Assembly: GCA_001801465.1 (NCBI GenBank)
Contig: MGXT01000027.1
Location: 61,386-125,385 of the forward strand
DNA length: 64,000 nt
Reading direction: 5' to 3'
From: Gammaproteobacteria bacterium RIFCSPHIGHO2_12_FULL_35_23
Lineage (GTDB): Bacteria; Pseudomonadota; Gammaproteobacteria; UBA12402
Made by a program: the position numbers and the translations under genes. Of the stretch, positions 11,001 to 19,581 are shown piece after piece. The notes beneath the pieces are model-generated. The model saw only the letters and a list, made by a program, of their open reading frames with translations. It was not told the DNA's origin and ran no database searches. Position 1 is the first letter of the stretch; the number at the start of each line of letters is the position of its first letter.

Positions 11001-14000
11001 TCATCTAAGGGATCAATTTCCTTAAATTGACCAGTTCCACGAATAGGTATTCTTCTCTTGATTCGCTTATTATAAGGATCAAACTCAAATTTTGTTAATT
11101 TTTCAACTAATGCAGCACCATTCACAGTATTAAGTAATTCTTGTAATTTTAACAGATTAGGATAAGGTCGATGATGCTCTCTTGCGGTGTTAAAAAACGC
11201 TAACAAAATATCGAAATCTCCTGCTCTTGTCGTTAGCCAACCTTTTAGCTTTCTAATAATCGCTGCTTCATTCTCAGCAAAAACTTTATCATAATCAGAA
11301 ATTGTCTCACCATGATTGATAGTACTGGCTAATTTTTTATTACAACAACTTAAACAAAGTATTGTTAAAAATCCCGCTTTTTTATCCTGAGCGATAGTAT
11401 TAAATATTGTTAAAAATCGTTGAAAAGCCTCCTTAGCTTTCTCGGGAAGAGGCTTTTCACTTTGAGTAATTCCTTGGAATAGTAATCTAATTAAAGACTC
11501 CTGTTCTTTCATCAAAGGATTTAACTGAGTATAAATATTTCCCAATAAATCTAAGTCTAAGCTTTCCCCAAAATAATCAAAATAGAGGCCAATTACTCCA
11601 GTCTCACCAGAAAGATTTTCTAATAATGACAAAGTACTATTAACAAAATCTTTTTTATTAGGATCTCTGATTGCCGTGATAAAACTGGCTTTTTGTGTTA
11701 AAGACAATTTCTCTAATTTAATAACTCGGATAAAGCTATCTTTCAACCAATCAGTAGTAAAGCTCGAATCATAAACCTCACCAGCAAACATTGCATTCAA
11801 AAGCTGATGGGGCGGATCTTTCAATTCTAATTTTTCTGCTAATTGAAAAACCTCTTCAAAAATACTTTGTAAATGTGAAACCGTTAGCTGGTTGCCTCTT
11901 GCTCCAATATTTGGTGAGTCTTTTAATATTGTTAAATCTAGGTTTCTCCAATTTTCATAACAATTTTTAAGAACTCGAAACAGTCCTACAGATTGTTGGG
12001 TGTATTGTAACAAACTAACACTTTCAGCGCCTAGACGTGCAAGATCACCGCTAATTTGAGGAATAGGAAACTTCTCAAACAAAGGGGTTAAAAAGTTACC
12101 CATTCTTTTCTGCTTTAAATTTTCTCTTGCTCTCTTAAAACGTTGCTCTCGCTCGCGAAGCATTCCTGGAATTCGGAGTAATGTCAAAGGACTTGAATCA
12201 GGAAAAATATCAAATGGATTAATTATGACTTGAATAAAGTCTCTTTTTGCTGCTTCATATTCATCTTTAACAGCTAACAGATCTGTACTTTTATTTTCTA
12301 ATTTTAAGATAGAGTCAAATATTTCTATTAGCTCATCTTGGAAAGTGGTATCTAACCAATCTACTACCCGAAGCATAACCACATTTAATATAGAGTCGCC
12401 AAGTGTAGAAAAAATCATTCCTCCAGCAGGCATATCACGAATTTTTCTTTCAACAGCTACTTTCACTCGATCAAATTTAGATTGTACATAGCTGGCAACC
12501 GCCTCACTATCTCCTTGCAATTTTGCAACTTCCCATTGCACTTCCGGACCTAAATCAAAGGTCATTGCATTAATATCTTCTACTGCTCTTTGTAATCTTG
12601 CATCTAAAGTTATCTGTGGAGTAGAATCTTTAAGCTCAACATTGACTCCTTGATAAACAGGCAATCTTCTTTTAAGCTCGCGAAGTAAAGTTCTAAGTGG
12701 AATATTTTCTATATCCTCTAGGGCTGCTATTAATTCTAATGTTGTTGGCAATTTACTTTTATCAGTACCCTCGTCCAAGTTGAGACTAGTAAGCACTTCC
12801 ATTATAGCTATAAATTGCTCTGTTGTTTGCAACGCAAGAAGACGTGCTTTTAATCTATTAAAATCATCAATTGAGCCAGGCGCTTTAACTAAAGCCAATA
12901 TTTTAATAATTCTATCGGCTTGATCTTCCAGTTCTTTTGTTTGCACTACTTGTTTAACAAATTGAATGAAATCAGCCACTGGTAAATGATTATCATGTTT
13001 TTGCCAGGCAATAATAGCATCCCACGCTCTAAAAGTTGAGAGGTTAGCAGCAGAGAAATCTTCCCATACCTTGTTAAGTTCCGTAATTCTTACAGCCTCT
13101 GTAGGTTCATCTCCATAGACAACAGTTTCTTCATAGCTTAATAAAAATTTAATAATCTCTGTCATTTCGGCTAGCGTAGGCTTGTCTTTTAAATTCGCTA
13201 AATTTCTGCCTATTACTGTAAGCACTGCCAATATTTGCTCTTCTTTGCCTGCCGCTAACTGAGTAGAAACATAGCCAAAAAAATCTGTTGCTTTAAAATC
13301 TTTCGCTCCTCTACCTGTCGTGACAACGGCTAAAATAGGTAGCAAACGTAATTTTAATAATAGGCTTACTTCATGCTCTTCAACTGCTTGTGCAGCGGTA
13401 GTTTCATATTTAAATTCTTCTACCTGTCTAGTAAGCACTAAATAAGCATTATAGGAATCAGCAATGGTAGCTTTACAGCCTCCAAAATATCGATGCAAGG
13501 CGGTTAATGCTTCAGCCAATCCAAAATTAGCCTCTCGTAGTTTAGCTTCGTCGATAGTGGCAAGACGAGCTAAATCCTCTAACTCAACACGATAAGTCAC
13601 CGATTCATTTTGTAAGCCAACACATTTAAAGGTTTGATATTTATCATCGAACAAACTGCTCGGCGTTAATTGCATAACTGGATGGAAAAAACGAAACCGT
13701 TCCCATCGCGCTGCATACCAAGCCCCTTCTGTTCCAAAGTCTAGTTCGCTTAAACAATGTAGTTGCTCTTGATAAAGTTGTGGTTTAACTTTTTTCAAAA
13801 TAAGCAAGGTACGATCTAAAAATACTTGTACATTTGGGGTAGTAGTAGGTGCATACTCAGCAACTACTATTGGCTGTGGCATTTCTAAAGCTTCTTCTGC
13901 AAAATCATCTGTATCTACTTGGGTCGGTTGAGTAACTGATAGTTTTATAAAAGGACAATGATCAGGCAGCTCTGTACCAGGGTGCAGCTGATCAAAAAAG

Positions 14001-17000
14001 TATTTTATAGCTTTATAGATCTTGCCAATATCACCATAACCTACTTGCTGAATTTGGTTTTGCGTTAACTCCATCCACCATTGTTTTTGCTTAGGACCAA
14101 ACTCTATCAAACCACGAATTGCCTCTAAACTTGATTTAGAAGTTAAACTTACAGCTAAGTGATAATTTTGAGTAACAAATAAATTTTTAACTGAGGCATA
14201 AAGCGCTTTCTTTGGCGTATCATCATGATCATATAAATAATTTAAAGCATCTAATAAGTCACTAAGGCCCCCCACCCCTTCTTTATAAAGAATTTCCAAA
14301 AAAATATAAAATTCTTTACCTGCTGTGAAATTTTTTGCAGCAGGAGGTCCGCCTATAACTTCCCAACCCTCTGTATCACTCGCAAAGAAAAAAGAGTGGT
14401 ACTTTTCAAAAAATTCATCGCCACGAGCTTTGCCTACTAAGCCATCAACAAATTTTTTAACCCTTATGGGAGTTAATGTGTTAAATTTTTCATCTTTTAA
14501 ATTAAGAAAAGTAAACAGTAAATCATACCAAATTTCTTTTGATATTTTGCTATCACCAGAATCAAGTTCGGCTATAAAAAAATTATTAAAAAACTCATAC
14601 ACAGCTTTAAACTCAGAATTCTGATCTTTTGCAAAAATAATCTGTGCACAATCAAAAAGATCAACTTCTGATAAAAATCCAAAAAGTTGCTCTGCTAAAG
14701 GTGACTGAGCAGCCCGAATTGCTGCTAATAACTTTCCAGGTAATGCGCTAATCGCTTCTTGTTTTTTTTGACCTGCTAATGCAGATTGTTGTTGTCTATC
14801 TCGATCCCGTTTCTCTTCTGAGGTTAAGCGTATAATTAATTTTTTAGAATATATCTGAGAAATTATACTCCAAAAAGTTGGCTCTCTGTTTGTTAACATT
14901 TCTGGTAATGCTATATTATCTCTCGGTACTGTAGCTTTAGGAATTGTCGCCAACATTGCTTTATTAAATTGACGTAAATCTCCAGCCCAGTTTGATCTTT
15001 TTTTAATAGGCAGTAAGTTAAGCCTTAAAGGATTACCTTTATTTTCTTGATATCGAGAAATATCATAACATAATACTAAACCATTTTTTGTTGAATCGCT
15101 TATGTCCGCATGTTCTTTAAGATAAAAACCAGCCGGTAAATTATCAATATTAAATCCTGAAAGAAAATATTGTGGTAAAGCCATCATGACTACCACTGCT
15201 TCTTGAGACAAATAGCGAATACTATGAGGCAGCAATCGCGTTGGAGAAGTTTCGCTTCCTCCTGTCATTCTTAACCACAATAATGGCACTGATTGCATAT
15301 CGGCAGAGATTACAGCACTATATAGCTCACTCTCTGAAAGAATAGCCTGGCTAGGGATAGCAGCAAGCAGTGCATTAAAACGACCTGCTCTACTCTTATC
15401 CAAACCACAAAATTGCTCATAATCTACAAGACCCGCGGCGTCTCCTGCCGCAGTGTCTGCATCAATTTCTGCCTCTGAAGTAGTCTCAGCTTCTACTTCT
15501 ACCTCAATTGCTTGTTGCGCCTGCTGTTGAAGCTCACGAGTATGTTCTAGTTCAAAAGCAACTTCCACACCTAAATGCTTACTCGCATCATAGCCAGCTA
15601 TCTTACAAGCCCGCAATTGACTACCTTTTTTTAGTCTATAAGAAATAGCTGATGCTATAGCCGGTTTATCAGGCTGCTGCTCTCTCGGTTCATAGGCGCG
15701 CTCAGCAATTCTTTTAACACGTTTTCTAGCCTCAATCTTATTCACTAAAGAAAACTTAGCTTGAATAATAGGGTCAGCAAAATCTATTGAACGAGCATCA
15801 GAATAACTGCGTGCTGCTGTTGCCTCAAAAGAAGCATAAAGATTATCATGACTATCATAGACTGCTTCAAGCTGTTTATATTGTTCTGCTGATAACCTTC
15901 CTTCATCTCCAATCACTAATCTTACTAAACTTATATTTGGATAGTTAGCTAATAACGGCATAAGCTGTATTAATAAAGCGAACTCACCCTCATTAATATC
16001 ACGATTAAGCGTTAATTCAAGATGAGAAAAAGGAAATGATTTTTGTTCTTGTAAATGTCTGATTAAAGCTTTTATACCATTCTCAAAAAAATTATCCAAA
16101 TGCGCAGCTGATTGATCACAACAAAAATTTTCAAATGGGAACCCATTGTCTTTAAAAAAATCACCGTATTCATCAAGAAATTCCAATAAAGAATTAAAAT
16201 ATTCTTCGCCCAATACCATTATAGGCAAACAATATTGAAGTGCATCATCTGTATGTGGATAAACAAAAAGCATTTTTAAACTGGCAGCTCGGTCCGCAAA
16301 CATTTGTGAATCAGTAAAGCGGCGTAACCAAAATTGATGCCAAGGCTTTTTCTCTTCTGTAATTTGCATACCTGTTCGAGCAAATAACTTATTTCTAGCC
16401 GTTAATAATGCCAGGCCTGTTTTTAATTTATTTACTCGCTCTAAAACTGTTCCTTCAAGCACCTCACTATCTTCTAATGTTACTTTAACTAACTGCGAAT
16501 TTTTTGCAAACCCCGCTAAAAAATTATCGCCTTCAGTTAAGAGTTGGATATTTTTAATAATTAAGTGACCAATTTTTTTAGCTGTTAATTCCTTTTCCAA
16601 AAGCTTAATACGCGCCTTTTGAATATTAGCTATTCTTGCTAAGTCAAGCCCCTCTTCTTCAAGCACGAAAAATTCTTGTAAATCAATTGTCAATGTATTG
16701 CCTTGAACCTGATCAAGCCAAGGGCGCACTATGTCTATTTTTAAAGAATTTCCATCAAGCGCACTCATCTCTTCTGGATTTATAAGTCTAATTTCGCCTA
16801 ACGCTGGTTCTCTTGATACAAAAAAATTAGTAACCCAAGCTGCTTGGTTTTTAATCTCCTGAGATAAAGCTCTTTCCATTAATATTGCTTGATAAGAAAA
16901 TCGTGGGATTTTGCTACGAGGACCTGGCGATACTTTTCCTACATGTTCAATTAACGCATCTAAAAATTGAGACGAAAATTTTCCTAACCCTTCAGCTTCA

Positions 17001-18172
17001 GGAACCGTGCCAAACGCTTCCGTAGCAGTAACTCCGTCTGGTAAAGCTTCTTGTCTAAACTCCATTCCACCTAATGCTAAACGATAGATGCAATCTCTTA
17101 AATCAGCAGAATCAGCCTCTGCTGCAATTAATTGTTGGCAAGCTTCGCGTTCTACAGGTGTTTTCGCTGCTAATTCTTCTACAGTAAAATTAAATGCTTT
17201 AAGCAATCCTTGCAACGCCCGATAACCACAAGACCACCCATCTGTTTGGCTACCTTCTCCGACAACTGTTGTTTGAATAGTCGCCGTTGGAAACGCTTGA
17301 TAACGAATAAAATATTGCTCACCCTCTTGCTCAACTACTCCCACTTGTCTTCTTCTTAAATCTTCTGCAATTTCTCGCGCAGCTGGTTTTCTTGCATTAT
17401 AACGAATCGCTTCAGTAAAAATGCCAGTTACTCGTGTCCTCTCTTCATCAGAGATGCGTAAACTATCCTGACAGTTAATAGTAATCTTTGGTGGTTCCTC
17501 ACGAGGATCGATTTCTATCATTGCATAAATCCAATGTGAACCCTGATCACGGAAGTCACCTCTTTGACCTTTGTTTAATAAGAGCGGAACTTTATAAGGT
17601 ACTTTCGGATCATCACCTTTATGAGCTTCTCTAATAAAATGTAAAATATCAGCTATTTCTTCAGCTCTGAGAACTGTAGTATGAATTTTATCTTTTAAAC
17701 CTAGTATCTTTACTAAGCGCTCTATATCTTTATCAGTTAACCATTCTTGCCCATGAAGCTGGCCATTAACAAATTTTTCAGCCAACCCTAGATTAGAACC
17801 TTGCGCATGAATAACTTGCAATGGTCTGTCTAGCTGTTGTCGACGCACTTCTCTAAATTCCGTGATTAAGGCTATGCGATTAAGCGCTGGTAATTCTTCT
17901 AATTGCTGAGTAACAGGATTGATAACTAAGTATTTTTGTAATAAACGAAATAAGTTGTCTCTTTCAGTTTGAAATTCTTCTCGAGTGTGCTCATTTTCGC
18001 TTCCTATTGCATCTAAATCACTACCTGGAATATCAATGTACCCTAAAATTGCTCTAAACCGTTCTAAAGATACATTATCTAATTGTAGCGAGTGTAAAGT
18101 TGGATTAAAGCGCTCCCCGAGCACAAATCGCTGATACAGAGGAAATAAAAATTGGGGAACACTATCATGCAT
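5075..18172 (-). CDS. Giant protein (4365 aa): Ulp1-like protease, SecA-like motor, C-terminal tandem repeats
   Basis: A single uninterrupted frame with no signal peptide and no clear membrane helix. About residues 140-330 match CE-clan (C48/Ulp1) cysteine peptidases: WLTDKDIERL, then GSHWIYAMIEID (His213), NCQDSL (Asp236) and SQTDGWSCGYRAL (Gln309, Cys315). The Gln-Cys spacing of six is that of Ulp1. About residues 2485-3075 follow the SecA motor in order: FIALAREAM, Walker A RTGEGKG (Lys2544), Walker B ILDESD (Asp2638), LTGTVGS, GRGTDIKL (from 3012) and NIGRAARNGAKG (near 3050). Charged coiled coil follows at about 3085-3290. Three related units begin near residues 3972, 4095 and 4229. Residues 330-2480 are helical and unrecognised, with some leucine-spaced stretches. 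A leftward TATAAT lies 38 bases upstream. The role is unknown; a host-directed effector that removes ubiquitin-like modifiers is inference only. Confidence 0.93.
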   Translation of the reverse strand: MHDSVPQFLFPLYQRFVLGERFNPTLHSLQLDNVSLERFRAILGYIDIPGSDLDAIGSENEHTREEFQTERDNLFRLLQKYLVINPVTQQLEELPALNRIALITEFREVRRQQLDRPLQVIHAQGSNLGLAEKFVNGQLHGQEWLTDKDIERLVKILGLKDKIHTTVLRAEEIADILHFIREAHKGDDPKVPYKVPLLLNKGQRGDFRDQGSHWIYAMIEIDPREEPPKITINCQDSLRISDEERTRVTGIFTEAIRYNARKPAAREIAEDLRRRQVGVVEQEGEQYFIRYQAFPTATIQTTVVGEGSQTDGWSCGYRALQGLLKAFNFTVEELAAKTPVEREACQQLIAAEADSADLRDCIYRLALGGMEFRQEALPDGVTATEAFGTVPEAEGLGKFSSQFLDALIEHVGKVSPGPRSKIPRFSYQAILMERALSQEIKNQAAWVTNFFVSREPALGEIRLINPEEMSALDGNSLKIDIVRPWLDQVQGNTLTIDLQEFFVLEEEGLDLARIANIQKARIKLLEKELTAKKIGHLIIKNIQLLTEGDNFLAGFAKNSQLVKVTLEDSEVLEGTVLERVNKLKTGLALLTARNKLFARTGMQITEEKKPWHQFWLRRFTDSQMFADRAASLKMLFVYPHTDDALQYCLPIMVLGEEYFNSLLEFLDEYGDFFKDNGFPFENFCCDQSAAHLDNFFENGIKALIRHLQEQKSFPFSHLELTLNRDINEGEFALLIQLMPLLANYPNISLVRLVIGDEGRLSAEQYKQLEAVYDSHDNLYASFEATAARSYSDARSIDFADPIIQAKFSLVNKIEARKRVKRIAERAYEPREQQPDKPAIASAISYRLKKGSQLRACKIAGYDASKHLGVEVAFELEHTRELQQQAQQAIEVEVEAETTSEAEIDADTAAGDAAGLVDYEQFCGLDKSRAGRFNALLAAIPSQAILSESELYSAVISADMQSVPLLWLRMTGGSETSPTRLLPHSIRYLSQEAVVVMMALPQYFLSGFNIDNLPAGFYLKEHADISDSTKNGLVLCYDISRYQENKGNPLRLNLLPIKKRSNWAGDLRQFNKAMLATIPKATVPRDNIALPEMLTNREPTFWSIISQIYSKKLIIRLTSEEKRDRDRQQQSALAGQKKQEAISALPGKLLAAIRAAQSPLAEQLFGFLSEVDLFDCAQIIFAKDQNSEFKAVYEFFNNFFIAELDSGDSKISKEIWYDLLFTFLNLKDEKFNTLTPIRVKKFVDGLVGKARGDEFFEKYHSFFFASDTEGWEVIGGPPAAKNFTAGKEFYIFLEILYKEGVGGLSDLLDALNYLYDHDDTPKKALYASVKNLFVTQNYHLAVSLTSKSSLEAIRGLIEFGPKQKQWWMELTQNQIQQVGYGDIGKIYKAIKYFFDQLHPGTELPDHCPFIKLSVTQPTQVDTDDFAEEALEMPQPIVVAEYAPTTTPNVQVFLDRTLLILKKVKPQLYQEQLHCLSELDFGTEGAWYAARWERFRFFHPVMQLTPSSLFDDKYQTFKCVGLQNESVTYRVELEDLARLATIDEAKLREANFGLAEALTALHRYFGGCKATIADSYNAYLVLTRQVEEFKYETTAAQAVEEHEVSLLLKLRLLPILAVVTTGRGAKDFKATDFFGYVSTQLAAGKEEQILAVLTVIGRNLANLKDKPTLAEMTEIIKFLLSYEETVVYGDEPTEAVRITELNKVWEDFSAANLSTFRAWDAIIAWQKHDNHLPVADFIQFVKQVVQTKELEDQADRIIKILALVKAPGSIDDFNRLKARLLALQTTEQFIAIMEVLTSLNLDEGTDKSKLPTTLELIAALEDIENIPLRTLLRELKRRLPVYQGVNVELKDSTPQITLDARLQRAVEDINAMTFDLGPEVQWEVAKLQGDSEAVASYVQSKFDRVKVAVERKIRDMPAGGMIFSTLGDSILNVVMLRVVDWLDTTFQDELIEIFDSILKLENKSTDLLAVKDEYEAAKRDFIQVIINPFDIFPDSSPLTLLRIPGMLREREQRFKRARENLKQKRMGNFLTPLFEKFPIPQISGDLARLGAESVSLLQYTQQSVGLFRVLKNCYENWRNLDLTILKDSPNIGARGNQLTVSHLQSIFEEVFQLAEKLELKDPPHQLLNAMFAGEVYDSSFTTDWLKDSFIRVIKLEKLSLTQKASFITAIRDPNKKDFVNSTLSLLENLSGETGVIGLYFDYFGESLDLDLLGNIYTQLNPLMKEQESLIRLLFQGITQSEKPLPEKAKEAFQRFLTIFNTIAQDKKAGFLTILCLSCCNKKLASTINHGETISDYDKVFAENEAAIIRKLKGWLTTRAGDFDILLAFFNTAREHHRPYPNLLKLQELLNTVNGAALVEKLTKFEFDPYNKRIKRRIPIRGTGQFKEIDPLDEQFNMDTARQRIDNILDLEFGRPLLYAQRAQLYREMLYINSIGRLEKLVVPGMPEATKTQIWQMNPPLESKAVKDLTNRQLTALIRYYRQIISGQLKVLPRQFELARLEFIALAREAMFRATGNFPRPIQIISLLNIMHQGGSSFSEIRTGEGKGIITALFAALKWMEGGAVDVCSANMTLAGRDLAEFSNFFEILGIPCALIRASSPTSAYQQEGVNYSDVSEMALFQEQRELYHDLMPSKVSCILDESDFAVLDNTVQFRFATALQPDADPIKNPFEDFYPIVLDFVSQKHQQGSSKQGRYILDTNGQNRAQDLESLIRFIEAEPRITNSLKVKLKKFIYGDNTKEIVDRWIDSAVVARDLKENEHFVIRTLSLEESQGLGYEVPMSFARVMINHRENPGSTFSDGVHQFLHARLNKEQDSSKTPLRFPIQPEKVYLLSRSAKGFCEYYLSAPGATVKPRGNIIGLTGTVGSVVERQEMRETYGLKFYRIPPHDELRREDRIILARRRTRTTGLFSRKEIFIESQEIAHFRTILENINQAVQKRQPILIICKSIADSVVLHQKLLKALPAVGGPTEASQATLQLYNGENRDASGQLVKEADVLANAGLAPWITITTPMLGRGTDIKLKDACAHPRTGNGLHVVCTDIAHWREYGQNIGRAARNGAKGSSALIVSEAEFARVPQDDESLSLAVEAKRLRLAEMQSRQRAERQGFADLKEQLSQQFIALAGQVKRGVIGNFIRLRLDYRLELEIMQQSLFQQWSDFLRAADEHWNGLVLELQRSLRDALTKVKRENPSLNEEAFLATKHHELLLAQLGKMKDFANDGWQKTYNEIKVVVTEFTSGKLKSRQEEFVAAKQAEYQRAEQARIKAEEAAFATRASKIPVVKRSSTDELPAETNRLVANIARGIREKQPRALFKVIIISDNQAEIDSLKDYLFGRAGVPGYLSEDEKPFVTLLGPGDELPTLSSRDLDRIHLIGMSTDFSNEQYREKFKTLSCYTAEGDEPKVYILPCDDEAALSKILDIMANYGEPIGLPLLAVSSEPFAIEFLAPPAIPIRLSSFAPIRVIAPVRIARGAVASEVELRGGKELDEESSIAATMTALVEPATGDPTEINKIKFLELNAIADAMRVVYTSLFGATPYQVEYREPVEPRKPHEKTIEHYREDYIKSLLSAALDLYLEKRLACETLSLCSIETLCPYYNQVMKVLIQYGTDEDRQLAAAVHQEKIQRINSLVDLKRQASQMNAMREVIYYWDDLKAFHKIKDNISQFEFKLLYPSGKQTPWQNLADLVATELAGYEMTGSRQGIVSSLRRTFDGISKSVKAEAEKIKELTQALDRASLEAVEEDCIYDGAHSRFRNSFKGNRFQTFLDRMRDQALKCLTAYGTKDRIDINYTAHLNYLCRLVSTLADRSNLVTIHNRAAAQEGTVLFALLAQLKTAKSLAAKEDFSERLRLLELTKKALLQHVTEIRRDGYPFRLFGKSNLEVFVDYTVDVCQRIDRVLESLKYSAQRITVLAPEARADKELMINIQQAMNALVEKGVKPQLLKTYNALLTIKEEEESLRDLLNQTLHIIEEQCLARYPAAKKFIFNQVEYDAKSGKLTAAANFLNADNKLCTYKVSVDYLKVASTLIACQSVAVKELGFDEAINHAYQLLLEQKDSQAYLFSQDILLVNLMVKNLAEDSPLIPAIHNMLSLIQHYWQLYNPGIKQFMFVTDHIIYDQITKELTVGITYLDADKREQFKLIKIASQETGLTLNSVNDGVFTNLGFRIELAMRRLLAAEVTNPLQTLGLHQENFAGLENLLVIEPIGSDLDPETYELICCTLAEVQRCYKTYEAKHPNELLFTKVHYDLITGRLNIGANYQSEEGQPASTLALAIEGVSLEDKTKFKVIEERVPAVSPEEALAAVPRGDHHVARAESTAMELGRDLEYLRRHGGMFRGELSRLVQPQGTFCIGKGFRADEHRPRLGPQVGGV

Positions 18173-18209
18173 AATTAACCCTATCCCATTATTATTAATG
18201 CTTTATTTT

Positions 18210-18215
18210 ATTATA
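18210..18215 (-). promoter_or_regulatory. Candidate -10 box for the giant gene
   Basis: A leftward TATAAT lies 38 bases before the giant gene start, in the 158-base gap after apbC. The -35 region (TTCCAA-like) is weak. A GATAGGG close to the ATG could serve as ribosome site. Confidence 0.35.
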
Positions 18216-18330
18216 ACCCTTTTATAGCATATTGGAATGATCCGATTAATATCTATACAAGTATTTTTAAGAAATTTAAAATTAACGGAATATATTTATA
18301 ACTATTTGATTAAAAACATAATTTTAAATA

Positions 18331-19422
18331 TTAAGCAGGCCTATTTTCGACTATAACCTGAGGAAAATTAACCATCCAGTTTTTTGGCTGCAAACTCAGA
18401 CGGGCGGCTATTTTTAATGCAAGATATTGATAAATAAAAGAAATATTGCTTTCTGGGATTAAAATGGCGGGCCTTCCTTGATCCGTCTGTTCTCTAATAG
18501 TGAGCTCTAAAGGAATTTCAGCCAACAAAGATAGTTGATATTTAGTAGCAAGCTCACGCCCACCTGCCGCGCCAAACAAATGAGTTGAGGTATGACAATG
18601 TGGACAGTGATAAACGCTCATATTTTCAACAATTCCTAAAATCGGCACCTTGACTCTTTTAAACATGGCTACACTTTTTTCTGCATCTGCCACAGCAACT
18701 TTTTGGGGAGTGGTGACAATCACCGCCCCGCTTACCGGTACCTGTTTGGCTAAAGTAAGCTGCACGTCGCCAGTACCAGGTGGTAAATCAATTATCAAAT
18801 AATCTAAAGCTTGCCACCTGGTATCATTCAATAACTGCAACAAGGCACCACTCACCATAGGTCCACGCCATATCATCGCTTGGTCATCTTCGATTAAATA
18901 GCCAATAGAATTGGTTTGTAACCCATAACACATAACGGGTTCAAACTTTTTATCGACCACCGTAGGTTTAGTTTTTTTACCTAGTATTAATGGCTGATTA
19001 GGGCCGTAAATATCAGCATCTAAAAGTCCGACTTGAGCACCAGCTTGCTGCAACCCTAAGGCAATATTCACTGCTGTAGTAGATTTTCCTACCCCTCCCT
19101 TACCCGAACCCACAGCAATAATATTTTTGATTGCAGGGTGCGCTTTAACAGCGGGCTGAACTTGATGAGCAATAATTTTTTGAGTGATATTAAAAATAAA
19201 TTTATAATTGGGAAAAGCTTCTTTAACAAGTGCTTGTAAGGAAGCTTGGATTGACTGCTTAAGTGTTTGAATAGGAAAACCAAACTGTAAATCCACCGTC
19301 ACTGTTTGTTGGTTAATATGACAAGTTTGCAAAACTTTAGCGGTCACAAGATCTTTTTCAAGATAGGGCTCTTGATAAGCAGCTAAGGTCTGTTCAATTT
19401 GTTTGCTATTTATTTTATTCAT
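18331..19422 (-). CDS. apbC: Iron-sulfur cluster carrier protein ApbC (Mrp/NBP35 family P-loop ATPase)
   Basis: Cytoplasmic scaffold/carrier that binds and transfers [4Fe-4S] clusters. The 363 residues contain an N-terminal MIP18-like (DUF59) domain at about 1-85 and a deviant Walker A, GSGKGGVGKS (residues 105-114), typical of the MinD/Mrp group. DADIYGPNQP and DLPPGTGD follow, and the cluster-binding pair is CPHC near residue 278. It is divergently oriented from metG, the same arrangement as mrp/metG in E. coli. All key residues are present. Confidence 0.95.
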   Translation of the reverse strand: MNKINSKQIEQTLAAYQEPYLEKDLVTAKVLQTCHINQQTVTVDLQFGFPIQTLKQSIQASLQALVKEAFPNYKFIFNITQKIIAHQVQPAVKAHPAIKNIIAVGSGKGGVGKSTTAVNIALGLQQAGAQVGLLDADIYGPNQPLILGKKTKPTVVDKKFEPVMCYGLQTNSIGYLIEDDQAMIWRGPMVSGALLQLLNDTRWQALDYLIIDLPPGTGDVQLTLAKQVPVSGAVIVTTPQKVAVADAEKSVAMFKRVKVPILGIVENMSVYHCPHCHTSTHLFGAAGGRELATKYQLSLLAEIPLELTIREQTDQGRPAILIPESNISFIYQYLALKIAARLSLQPKNWMVNFPQVIVENRPA

Positions 19423-19581
19423 ACCTAACTAAGCTTAAACTTTTAAAGAAAGGTATTTTACCTGTAAAGATAGCTTATTTCACTTTATTATTTTTAATCT
19501 TATTTGAAAAATATTACTAGAAACTAGCGCTTTAGGCCTGGTCAATGCTATAGTATGACCCTAATAAAATAACAGGTTTTT

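Noticed and set aside
14325..14624. A 99-codon rightward frame within the giant gene
   Set aside because: It lies entirely opposite the continuous coding frame of the giant gene and shows no domain or ribosome site; the same applies to other opposite-strand frames within secA, ftsZ, feoB and the 37902 gene.
5075..18172. The giant gene as an assembly artefact or fused pseudogenes
   Set aside because: Frame, codon use and composition are uniform for 13.1 kb, and the SecA-like motifs occur in correct order with correct spacing, which an accidental join would not give.
18216..18330. A PmrA-like tandem box upstream of the giant gene
   Set aside because: The best candidate (CTTAAAAAT-AC-TTGTATAG) matches poorly in its second half, at a level expected by chance in AT-rich DNA.
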